Assembly (NCBI RefSeq): GCF_900143695.1
Contig: NZ_FRFE01000003.1
Coordinates: 1-64,000 of the forward strand
From: Desulfopila aestuarii DSM 18488
GTDB lineage: Bacteria > Desulfobacterota > Desulfobulbia > Desulfobulbales > Desulfocapsaceae
Direction of reading: 5' to 3'
DNA length: 64,000 nucleotides
Part shown: positions 1 through 6,552 of the stretch, piece after piece
How the letters are laid out: each line of letters begins with the position of its first letter
Numbering within the stretch: position 1 is the stretch's first letter
The notes under the pieces: generated by a model
What the model was told of the DNA's origin: nothing
Database searches by the model: none
The model's input: the letters and a program-made list of their open reading frames with translations, nothing else
Program-made: the position numbers and the translations under genes

Positions 1-249
1 TTCACGATCCCGAGGAGTATTTAGCTCAAAGCTGCCATTCATGGATTTGATAGTCTTTTTGCTTTTACCATTACGGCGGTTTGCGGTGATATCCTGTTTG
101 AGGTGGGAATCCAGTTCTGCTTCAAGAGCTGCCTCGGTGAGCTGTTTGATCAGCGGAGTAAGGATACCCTCCTTACCCATGAGAGCCTTGCCCTCCTGGA
201 GGTCTTTAAGGGCACGGTTAAAATCGAATTCTGGTTGATCTTCTGTCAT
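1..249 (-). CDS. IS256-family (mutator-type) transposase, N-terminal part, cut by window edge
   Basis: The minus strand reads an open frame of 83 codons from an ATG at 249 to the window edge. It starts MTEDQPEFDF and continues through an EAELDSHL segment and a block with NRRNGKSKKTIKS, which is the conserved N-terminal region of IS256/mutator transposases (DDE enzymes that cut and paste the element). A good ribosome binding site, AAAGGAG, lies 7 nt before the ATG. The catalytic DDE residues would be further downstream, beyond the left edge, so integrity cannot be judged. The family call rests on the N-terminal pattern alone. Confidence 0.8.
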   Translation of the reverse strand, partial: MTEDQPEFDFNRALKDLQEGKALMGKEGILTPLIKQLTEAALEAELDSHLKQDITANRRNGKSKKTIKSMNGSFELNTPRDRE

Positions 250-270
250 GTCAGTCTCCTTTGTCAGCTG

Positions 271-299
271 TATATATCAGCTCTTGTTAACTGACACAA
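271..299 (-). promoter_or_regulatory. Probable transposase promoter
   Basis: On the minus strand a TTGTGT (-35, 294-299) and a TATATA (-10, 271-276) are separated by exactly 17 nt. They lie just inside the inferred IS end and about 20 nt upstream of the transposase ATG. Confidence 0.5.
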
Positions 300-315
300 A
301 ATTTTGAACGCCCTC

Positions 316-751
316 AATGGTGGTCAGTAAATTTGTTTAACATACCGCTTTGAGCGGTCCAAAATCTAAAGCCACCGGCTTTGCCGGTGGATACTTACTC
401 ATCACAGGCTTTTCCCCAGATATGTCAAACTGTCAACTTGAACCGCAATACTGACGAATTGTCGCAGATTCTTACAGGTATCAATCGATTTGTACGATAT
501 AACCCCTTTAAAAAGCTAGCCACTGCTGTACATCTATCCGCCAAAAGAATTTCTCGATGTTTTTCTTTAATCAATCCCGTTACTCCTTTCGTACTCTCAC
601 CAGTTTCAAGGATATCTTGAGAATCCCCCTTACACATCTGGTCCCTGTTCATGGTATATTTCCGGATAATCCAGCCATACACTGTACCGTGACCCGGGCC
701 TTCCCATTGAGGATCAACACCACCCGGATGTTATCAATGAGGGAAAAAACT
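316..751. other. Intergenic stretch between IS end and receiver gene
   Basis: No convincing gene is visible. Two adjacent hairpins are present: stem ACCGC/GCGGT near 343-357, and a perfect 7-bp stem CCACCGG/CCGGTGG at 372-390. A minus-strand frame at 425-682 (85 codons) has no recognisable domain and no clear ribosome binding site, so I do not call it. The stretch may be debris left by insertion events. Confidence 0.5.
343..390. repeat. Two tandem hairpins, possible IS200/IS605 end or REP-like element
   Basis: Two short palindromes lie 14 nt apart. The second (372-378 with 384-390, loop CTTTG) is perfect. Neither is followed by a T-run, so they are not typical terminators. Subterminal hairpins of this kind are known for IS200/IS605 elements and REP sequences. 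No matching transposase is visible, so the assignment is only a possibility. Confidence 0.35.
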
Positions 752-1216
752 ATGACCGGAGTTTCTATCCTGCTTGTAGATGATGAAAAAGACTATATCG
801 AAACGCTTGGAGTCCGATTACACCAAAGAGGCATAGTTACAGACTGTGCATTTTCAGGACCGGATGCTCTACTTTATTTAAGCAAGGAGAAGAGTATCGA
901 TGTTGTTCTTCTTGACATCGCCATGCCAGGCCAAAATGGCCTGACGACGTTACAGCAGATCAAGAGCCAACACCCTCTTGTCGAGGTGATCATGCTCACC
1001 GGTCAAGCCACGGTGCATTCGGCGGTCGAAGCGATAAAACATGGTGCCACTGATTTCCTTACCAAGCCATGTGACTTTGAGACGCTTATCGCCACAGTTG
1101 AAAAGGCGGCGGCAAGAAGGCATGAACGTCAAATGAAGATTCTTGATATTCGTATGCAGCCTTACCTGACAGACATTGAACGCAAAGAACAGATACGGCA
1201 GGTTCTGGAAAAGTAA
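752..1216 (+). CDS. Stand-alone response regulator (receiver domain only)
   Basis: This 154-residue protein is a CheY-type receiver that accepts a phosphoryl group from a histidine kinase. The acidic pair D10/D11 sits in LLVDDE, the phospho-acceptor is D55 in LLDIAMPG, the switch threonine is T83 in LTG and the conserved lysine is K105 in TKP. About 35 residues follow the receiver without a DNA-binding or enzymatic output domain, so signalling must be by protein contact. The frame is open further upstream, but the ATG at 752, preceded by GAGGG about 8 nt away, places the receiver fold at the N-terminus. No histidine kinase is adjacent, so it is an orphan in this window. Confidence 0.85.
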   Translation: MTGVSILLVDDEKDYIETLGVRLHQRGIVTDCAFSGPDALLYLSKEKSIDVVLLDIAMPGQNGLTTLQQIKSQHPLVEVIMLTGQATVHSAVEAIKHGATDFLTKPCDFETLIATVEKAAARRHERQMKILDIRMQPYLTDIERKEQIRQVLEK

Positions 1217-1429
1217 TCACAAACAGCCTCCAACAAGATGTGGCAAGGGACCAGAAATGTGTCCCGTCGTCCTCCCCTGAACGAGTTTTCCGTGCATCGT
1301 GGAAGTACATTGTGTAGATACATCTATTCGCTGTTTTGCTGAATCAGCACGCCTGGAGCATAGGCCAGCCACAACCAATGACAAAATCGGAGCTTTTACA
1401 GGCAAACTAAGCCGTATCGGCCAGAATCA

Positions 1430-2722
1430 ATGGAATCATTCATCTATCAAATGACGTTCATCGTCACTTTTGTCAGCATCAGCATTCTTGCCATCAGAAA
1501 GTCGATGCAAGTGGCATCGACGGATGATTTCGCAGTTGCCGGCCGAACACTCAACGCTCCAGGAGTCTCCTGGATCATCATCGGCACCCTGGTTGGCGGG
1601 GTTTCTACTATCGGCACAGTCCAAACCGCCTACACCCACGGCATATCCGCCGCCATTTTCACCTTCGGCAGCGGTGTCTCCTGTTTTTTACTCGGTTGCT
1701 TCTTTGCAAAAGCCCTGCGGGAAGAAGGTGTTGTGACCGTCTCTGAATACCTGGGAAAATTCTTTGGTCGTAATTTCAGATATTACAGTAGTGCTATCAA
1801 CTCCCTGGGGATGTTCATTCACGTAGTCGGTCAGTTTCTTGCCTCTATCGCCATATTGCAGGCAGTGTTTGCTCTAGGCGACACCTTGTCGGTTCTGCTC
1901 ACCATGCTGCTCATCGGCATTTTCGTCATCTCCGGCGGCATTGCCGGGGCGGGACTGATCGGGAAGATAAAGTTTTTCATGCTGTATCTCATCATGATCA
2001 TCAGCGCCGGCGTAGCGCTCTACAATGGTGGCGGCCTGCCGAAAATACTCTCGCAGCTGCCCCAGGATATAGATATGCTTGGCTTTGCCGATTATGGCAT
2101 AAAAACCGCCACTGTTGATATGTTCTCAATGATAGTTGGCGTTCTCTCAACCCAGATTTATCTCCAAGCGATTTTTTCTGCCAGGAATATCCGGGAAGCT
2201 CGAAACGGTGCTTTTTTAAGCGCGGTCATAATCCCACCAATCGGAGTTTTCGGCATTGTCGTAGGACTGTATCTGCGGGCCAATCATCCAGAGATTTCGG
2301 CAAATCCAGCTCAAGCACTCCCCTATTTTCTTCATCAGTGTTTTCCACCAGTTATTGCAGCATTATTCTCCGCTGGCATCCTACTGGTGGTTCTCGGCAC
2401 CGGTGCCGGCCTGGTATTGGGTGTGACCACCAACCTTTTTCATGATTTCCTTCAAGGTCGGGCTGGAATGCTCCAGCGGATCAGACCGATCCGCCTCATC
2501 CGGATGTCAACATGCGCCGTACTTGTGCTTGCCTCAATGCTCGTTTTCACGGGCCTTGATTCAACCATCCTCAAATGGAGCTACATGTCAATGGGACTTC
2601 GGGGATCAACAGTATTCGCAGGCCTGTTCATCGTTATCTTTTTCAAACGTTTTGCCGAATCAAAAGTACTGCTGATGTTGCTCTATTGCCTGCCAATTCT
2701 ATATGTTCTCCTGAATATTTAA
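1430..2722 (+). CDS. Sodium:solute symporter family permease
   Basis: This 430-residue, strongly hydrophobic protein has about 11-12 predicted membrane spans. It begins with a span around residues 7-23, then the family-typical segment with DDFAVAGR and a glycine-rich second span (GTLVGGVSTIGT). That pattern fits the SSS family (Na+-coupled uptake of sugars, amino acids, carboxylates and similar solutes) in the inner membrane. It is shorter than most family members (480-550). A glutaminase gene starts 44 nt downstream on the same strand, so the pair probably forms an operon and the substrate may be glutamine or a related amino acid. The substrate is inferred from context only. Confidence 0.8.
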   Translation: MESFIYQMTFIVTFVSISILAIRKSMQVASTDDFAVAGRTLNAPGVSWIIIGTLVGGVSTIGTVQTAYTHGISAAIFTFGSGVSCFLLGCFFAKALREEGVVTVSEYLGKFFGRNFRYYSSAINSLGMFIHVVGQFLASIAILQAVFALGDTLSVLLTMLLIGIFVISGGIAGAGLIGKIKFFMLYLIMIISAGVALYNGGGLPKILSQLPQDIDMLGFADYGIKTATVDMFSMIVGVLSTQIYLQAIFSARNIREARNGAFLSAVIIPPIGVFGIVVGLYLRANHPEISANPAQALPYFLHQCFPPVIAALFSAGILLVVLGTGAGLVLGVTTNLFHDFLQGRAGMLQRIRPIRLIRMSTCAVLVLASMLVFTGLDSTILKWSYMSMGLRGSTVFAGLFIVIFFKRFAESKVLLMLLYCLPILYVLLNI

Positions 2723-2766
2723 TCATCGGTCGATACAGGATTTTTTACCTGACGAGGAAACAGAAC

Positions 2767-3699
2767 ATGGATGTTTGCGACCAAACGCCACTACAGGCTG
2801 TGCTCCTGGAAATCGGCAGGGAACTGGAATCGTGCAAAGGTGAAGGGAACGTTGCCGACTATATCCCTGAACTTGGCAATGTCAATCCGGATAAGTTCGG
2901 CATCCATCTCACCACACTGGCAAGCGAGCATTTCGCTTACGGTGATACAGAGGAAAAGTTCTCCATTCAGAGCATTTCCAAGGTTTTTTCGCTGGCCCTC
3001 GTTTTTGAGCGGGAAGGTGAACGCCTCTGGCAACGCGTGGGGGTCGAGCCCTCCGGCAACCCGTTCAACTCACTTTCCCAGTTGGAATACGAAGCAGGAA
3101 TCCCACGTAATCCGTTTATCAACGCCGGCGCTCTGGTAATCTGCGACCACCTGATCAGCCACTGCTCCATGCCGAAACAGACGATGATGGGCTTTTTCAG
3201 AACCTTAGCGGGCAACCCGCTCATCGGTTTCAATCAGCGGGTTTATGAATCTGAAAAAGCTCACAGCTATCGGAACCGTGCCCTGATAAACCTAATGAAA
3301 TCATATGGGAATATCACCAACGACCTTGAGCTGGTACTTGATCTCTATTTCTTCATCTGCTCGATCGAGATGACCTGTAGGGAACTTGCCCAAGCGGCCT
3401 CGTTTCTTGCCAATAGTGGAGTCAACCCGCTCACACGGCAACAAGTCGTCAGCAGTAGTAAGGCAAAACGAATCAACACGATTATGCAGCTATGTGGTTT
3501 CTATGATGAAGCCGGAGAGTTTTCCTTCAAGGTCGGCCTGCCAGGAAAAAGTGGGGTCGGCGGCGGGATCATGGCTGTTCATCCTGGAAAATACAGTATC
3601 GCCGCCTGGAGTCCAAGACTGAACGCCAAGGGCAACTCCTGTCTGGCAATGAAGGCTCTTGAGCTATTTACCACCAGAACAAAGATGTCGATTTTCTAA
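2767..3699 (+). CDS. glsA: Glutaminase
   Basis: Glutaminase hydrolyses L-glutamine to glutamate and ammonia. The 310 residues match the usual size of bacterial serine-dependent glutaminases. The catalytic S-x-x-K motif of the beta-lactamase-like fold is S69-I-S-K72 (QSISKVF). Other family blocks are present: EPSGNPFNS, the RNPFINAGA segment, and a C-terminal GKSGVGGGI. The frame is open further upstream, but the ATG at 2767 gives the normal N-terminus (the upstream frame overlaps the symporter). Pairing with a transporter recalls the E. coli ybaS-ybaT arrangement, in which a glutaminase and an amino-acid permease work together in acid resistance. Here the permease is of a different family. 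Confidence 0.92.
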   Translation: MDVCDQTPLQAVLLEIGRELESCKGEGNVADYIPELGNVNPDKFGIHLTTLASEHFAYGDTEEKFSIQSISKVFSLALVFEREGERLWQRVGVEPSGNPFNSLSQLEYEAGIPRNPFINAGALVICDHLISHCSMPKQTMMGFFRTLAGNPLIGFNQRVYESEKAHSYRNRALINLMKSYGNITNDLELVLDLYFFICSIEMTCRELAQAASFLANSGVNPLTRQQVVSSSKAKRINTIMQLCGFYDEAGEFSFKVGLPGKSGVGGGIMAVHPGKYSIAAWSPRLNAKGNSCLAMKALELFTTRTKMSIF

Positions 3700-3750
3700 G
3701 ATAGATTCTTCGTTGCTGAGCCAATCTCGCTCATTGCTCAAAGAATAGCT

Positions 3751-3969
3751 TTATGTGTGATTCTTACGACTCTTTTTACGCTGCAACAGCCTGATTATTG
3801 TTACACCAATAATCATACTGCCGAGCAACGGCATACTATCAACAACATCATGTATTACCGTGGGGTTAGGAAACATATACTTCATGAATGTGGGAGCACC
3901 AAAACATACTGCAGCAACAACAATACCATAGATAAGTTCCTTAATTACTCCAGTATCTATATTTTTCAT
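3751..3969 (-). CDS. Small membrane protein of unknown function
   Basis: This 72-residue frame starts at an ATG at 3969 with a GGGAGA-like ribosome binding site about 8 nt upstream. It has two hydrophobic stretches (about residues 10-28 and 45-60) and a basic tail (QRKKSRKNHT), consistent with a small two-span inner-membrane protein with a cytoplasmic C-terminus. I do not recognise the family. It lies between the glutaminase gene and a transposase remnant, convergent with the former. It is short and in an accessory region, so moderate doubt remains. Confidence 0.5.
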   Translation of the reverse strand: MKNIDTGVIKELIYGIVVAAVCFGAPTFMKYMFPNPTVIHDVVDSMPLLGSMIIGVTIIRLLQRKKSRKNHT

Positions 3970-4079
3970 AGCCAGTCGTCTCCCGTCTCACTATTCATAT
4001 TTCTGTAGGTCGGCTCATTCTTCTCACAACGCTACAGTTCAACCAAAAACTATTTGGGGTCGGCTTAGCGAAACCAGTA

Positions 4080-4415
4080 TACTCCAAGTGCTCTACACCC
4101 AGTTTGCCACGCTTTGGGAAGAAACGCTTGAAAAGCAGCAAACACCACAGAAATGCCGGAGTGGCAATCGTCCCTAATCGTTTAGATATAAGCTCCAGAC
4201 CCGAGGTTTTCGAACAAAGATCGCGTCTCGGAGATTGGAAGAGTGACCTTGTGCATGGTGTCAATGCAAGTATGGTTATATTGGTTGACCAGACAAGTCT
4301 TTTTACCTTGGCTCAACGTGTGAATCCTAAAAGCAAAGAAGCTGTGGTTTCCCCCCTGTCCACCATTTTGGAGAAAGATCAATGTATAAGAAATTGCAAA
4401 CTCTCCACAGCCTAA
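4080..4415 (+). pseudogene. IS30-family transposase remnant
   Basis: The frame from about 4080 to 4415 encodes a segment matching the middle of IS30-type transposases: a basic block, then IVPNRLDISSRP, RSRLGDWKSDLVHG and the VDQTSLFTLAQRV block. Here D would be the first catalytic aspartate region of the DDE domain. The helix-turn-helix N-terminus is absent and the protein ends before the second aspartate and glutamate, with the tail unlike the family. No terminal repeats are visible. The most likely reading is a decayed internal fragment. It sits about 190 nt from a tRNA gene, a frequent integration neighbourhood. Confidence 0.65.
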
Positions 4416-4570
4416 CACGCCCAAGACTGTAAATCTATAATATATTTGGATTATAACATAATTATAATACCGAAAATACGCAGGTTATGGCGAGAGCCAA
4501 TTTGGCTTCAACAGGCAACAAACTACAAAGAGCAACTGTGAGGGATCTTCGGAAGGGCTTTGAAACAAGA

Positions 4571-4598
4571 AAGGGCTTGCGTTTTCACGCAAGCCCTT
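4571..4598 (-). terminator. Hairpin terminator downstream of tRNA-Arg
   Basis: A perfect 12-bp stem (4571-4582 with 4587-4598) with a 4-nt loop lies 8 nt beyond the 3' end of the minus-strand tRNA and is followed by a T-rich TTTCTTGTTTC. It fits an intrinsic terminator for that gene. Confidence 0.7.
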
Positions 4599-4606
4599 GA
4601 TATTAC

Positions 4607-4683
4607 TGGTGGACGAGATGGGATTCGAACCCATGACCTTTGGCTTCGGAGGCCAACACTCTATCCAGCTGAGCTACCCGTCC
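4607..4683 (-). tRNA. tRNA-Arg, anticodon CCG
   Basis: The minus strand folds into a complete cloverleaf. The acceptor stem GGACGGG pairs with CTCGTCC (one G-U), the D arm contains AGCTCAGCTGGATAGA, the anticodon arm is TTGGC-CTCCGAA-GCCAA and the T arm contains GGTTCGAATCC. The anticodon CCG reads CGG arginine codons. The 3' CCA is encoded (4607-4609). Confidence 0.95.
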
Positions 4684-4804
4684 TGAATACATAATGAGTC
4701 ATATCTGGAGAGCAGAATAGATTACCATAAAACGTATACGCTGCAAGAAAAATCCACTTTCAGAGCACTTTTTTGGCGAGACGCTCATGCTCGTTTTCAG
4801 GCGT

Positions 4805-5110
4805 TTAGAGTAGCCCTTGTTTCAGTTTATCCAGGTACTCCTCCCATTCGAGAGGCAAAAGACTATTCTTCTGGGTATTGCACTCTTTACATGACGGAAC
4901 AAGATTGTCCTTGGTACTGCGCCCACCACGAGCCAGGGGGATAAGATGATCCATTGTCAGCTGTTTATAGGGAAACTTGCGGCCACAATAATAGCAAAGC
5001 CCGCTGGAGGTTTTCTGCTGCCACCAGCGGCTTTTCCTGAGTTCTCGGGCTTTAGCACGTTCTGTGCGGATTGTTGCATCATCCACACCGTCCATATCGA
5101 AATACTCCAT
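4805..5110 (-). CDS. HNH endonuclease domain protein
   Basis: This 101-residue protein has a compact HNH (beta-beta-alpha metal) nuclease fold. The zinc-ribbon-like cysteine pairs are C39-x-x-C42 and C74-x-x-C77. The catalytic DH is D54-H55, and the following LARGGRSTKDNLV carries the conserved asparagine (N69). The family includes restriction, homing and phage packaging nucleases as well as chromosomal stand-alone HNH proteins of unknown role. The ATG overlaps the folC stop codon by 1 nt (TGATG), so translation is probably coupled to folC. The location inside a housekeeping operon argues against a recent mobile origin. Its cellular substrate is unknown. Confidence 0.85.
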   Translation of the reverse strand: MEYFDMDGVDDATIRTERAKARELRKSRWWQQKTSSGLCYYCGRKFPYKQLTMDHLIPLARGGRSTKDNLVPSCKECNTQKNSLLPLEWEEYLDKLKQGLL

Positions 5111-6456
5111 CAGTCCCCCACGATCTCACCAACTAGCAATTTTCGCACTGCCCCCACAAGATAGAGCGAGCCGGCCACGACAACCATATCCTCTCGGGCT
5201 GCTCTTTTTTCCGCCTCGCGCAAAGCCTCTGCCACATCCCTGACCAGCACACCCTTGTCACGGGCCGATTCAGGAAGACAGGCCAGCAGTTGCTCCGGTT
5301 CTGCAGAGCGCTCACCATCAGGCCGGGTGAGAATAAACGTATCCACCAGCGGCAGCATGCTGTTTAAGCCTGCGGCGATATCTTTATCGATCATCGCGCC
5401 CCAGACCATGATCAACTTTCGATAGTCGTACTCTTCTGAAAGAGTCATCGCCAGATTCTTTACGCCAGCTGGGTTGTGGGCCCCGTCCAACAGATAGCGA
5501 ACTACGTTGTCACCACCTTCACTTGCAGTTGCAAAGCGCTGACGAGAATCACGATCAAGTACAATGTACTCCAAGCGGCCCGGCCAAGCCACTGAGGCAA
5601 GTCCCTCTCGTAAACTATTTTCCGGAACACTGTAGCCGTACTGTTTCAGCAGTTCCAGGACAGCAATCACAAGCGATGCGTTCTCCCGTTGGTAGGCACC
5701 ACGCATGGAACATTGCAACCGGTCAATAACGGTTTCTGCCGAATCAATTTTCCCCTGCCAGCACCAGTCGTCATTGGACTCACCGGCATAGTTAAAATCG
5801 CGCTCCAGCAGGTACAACGCACTACCAAGGTCTTTGGCCGTCGTCTGTAGAACCTGAACAACTTCGGTCTGCCCGCCTGTAGCCACTACCGGAACACCCG
5901 GCTTGATAATGCCTGCCTTCTCGCCTGCCACTGCAGACAGGGTGTCACCGAGATAGGCCTCATGGTCCATACTGATACTGGTAATTACAGACACCAGCGG
6001 CGTCACCACATTCGTCGCGTCGAGTCGACCGCCAAGACCCGTTTCAAGAATCACCAGATCGAGATTTGATTCGGCAAACCAGAGAAACGCCAATGCGGTG
6101 GTGAACTCGAAATAGGTAATCTGATCCTCACCGAGCGCAGCAATAAGGCGCTCACTTAAACGGGCAAACTCTTCTTCGGAGATAAAGCCGTCGCTTGTGC
6201 GGAAGCGTTCACGCACAGAGCTTAAATGCGGTGAGGTAAAGAGTCCGACCCGATAACCGGCCCGTCCAAGGACCTCCAGCATCGATGCGCTTACGGAACC
6301 CTTTCCGTTGGTACCGGCGACATGAATGATCTTCAACCGCTGCTCAGGCTGGCCGATTTTGGCGAGAAAATCGCGCATCGCCTCAAGACCGAGCTTGATC
6401 TTGTGCATTTGCAGGTTATTCAAAAAGGTGAGTGTTTCTTGATAGTTCATTGTCAT
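5110..6456 (-). CDS. folC: Bifunctional folylpolyglutamate / dihydrofolate synthase
   Basis: FolC ligates glutamate to dihydropteroate and adds further glutamates to reduced folates, using ATP, in the cytoplasm. The 448 residues have the Mur-ligase fold: a P-loop GTNGKGS at residues 48-54, the TSPHL block, an ETGLGGRLDATN block and the C-terminal domain DGAHNPAG. Length is normal for the family. MTMNYQ offers two in-frame ATGs 6 nt apart (6456 and 6450), and either could be used. The HNH gene follows with a 1-nt overlap. The PabB-PabC fusion elsewhere in the window makes the pterin side-chain precursor of the same pathway. Confidence 0.95.
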   Translation of the reverse strand: MTMNYQETLTFLNNLQMHKIKLGLEAMRDFLAKIGQPEQRLKIIHVAGTNGKGSVSASMLEVLGRAGYRVGLFTSPHLSSVRERFRTSDGFISEEEFARLSERLIAALGEDQITYFEFTTALAFLWFAESNLDLVILETGLGGRLDATNVVTPLVSVITSISMDHEAYLGDTLSAVAGEKAGIIKPGVPVVATGGQTEVVQVLQTTAKDLGSALYLLERDFNYAGESNDDWCWQGKIDSAETVIDRLQCSMRGAYQRENASLVIAVLELLKQYGYSVPENSLREGLASVAWPGRLEYIVLDRDSRQRFATASEGGDNVVRYLLDGAHNPAGVKNLAMTLSEEYDYRKLIMVWGAMIDKDIAAGLNSMLPLVDTFILTRPDGERSAEPEQLLACLPESARDKGVLVRDVAEALREAEKRAAREDMVVVAGSLYLVGAVRKLLVGEIVGD

Positions 6457-6552
6457 AGGTCAATTCGTAACTCACAACCTTGGGTTAAAAACAGGCGAAG
6501 CAGACGCCATGGACGCCTGCCTCGAATTGATAGAATGTCTTCTGCGCACACT

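Larger units (their letters stand above)
1..315 (-). mobile_element. Right-hand end of an IS256-type insertion sequence
   Basis: The transposase start is followed outward by about 65 nt that end in a run reading GAGGGCGTTCAAAATTTTG on the minus strand (about 297-315). This resembles the terminal inverted repeat of IS256-family elements. The other end and the target duplication lie outside the window, so the exact boundary is inferred. Confidence 0.6.

Noticed and set aside
425-682. 85-codon minus-strand frame before the orphan receiver
   Set aside because: No domain, no clear ribosome binding site, and it lies in a region that looks like insertion debris.
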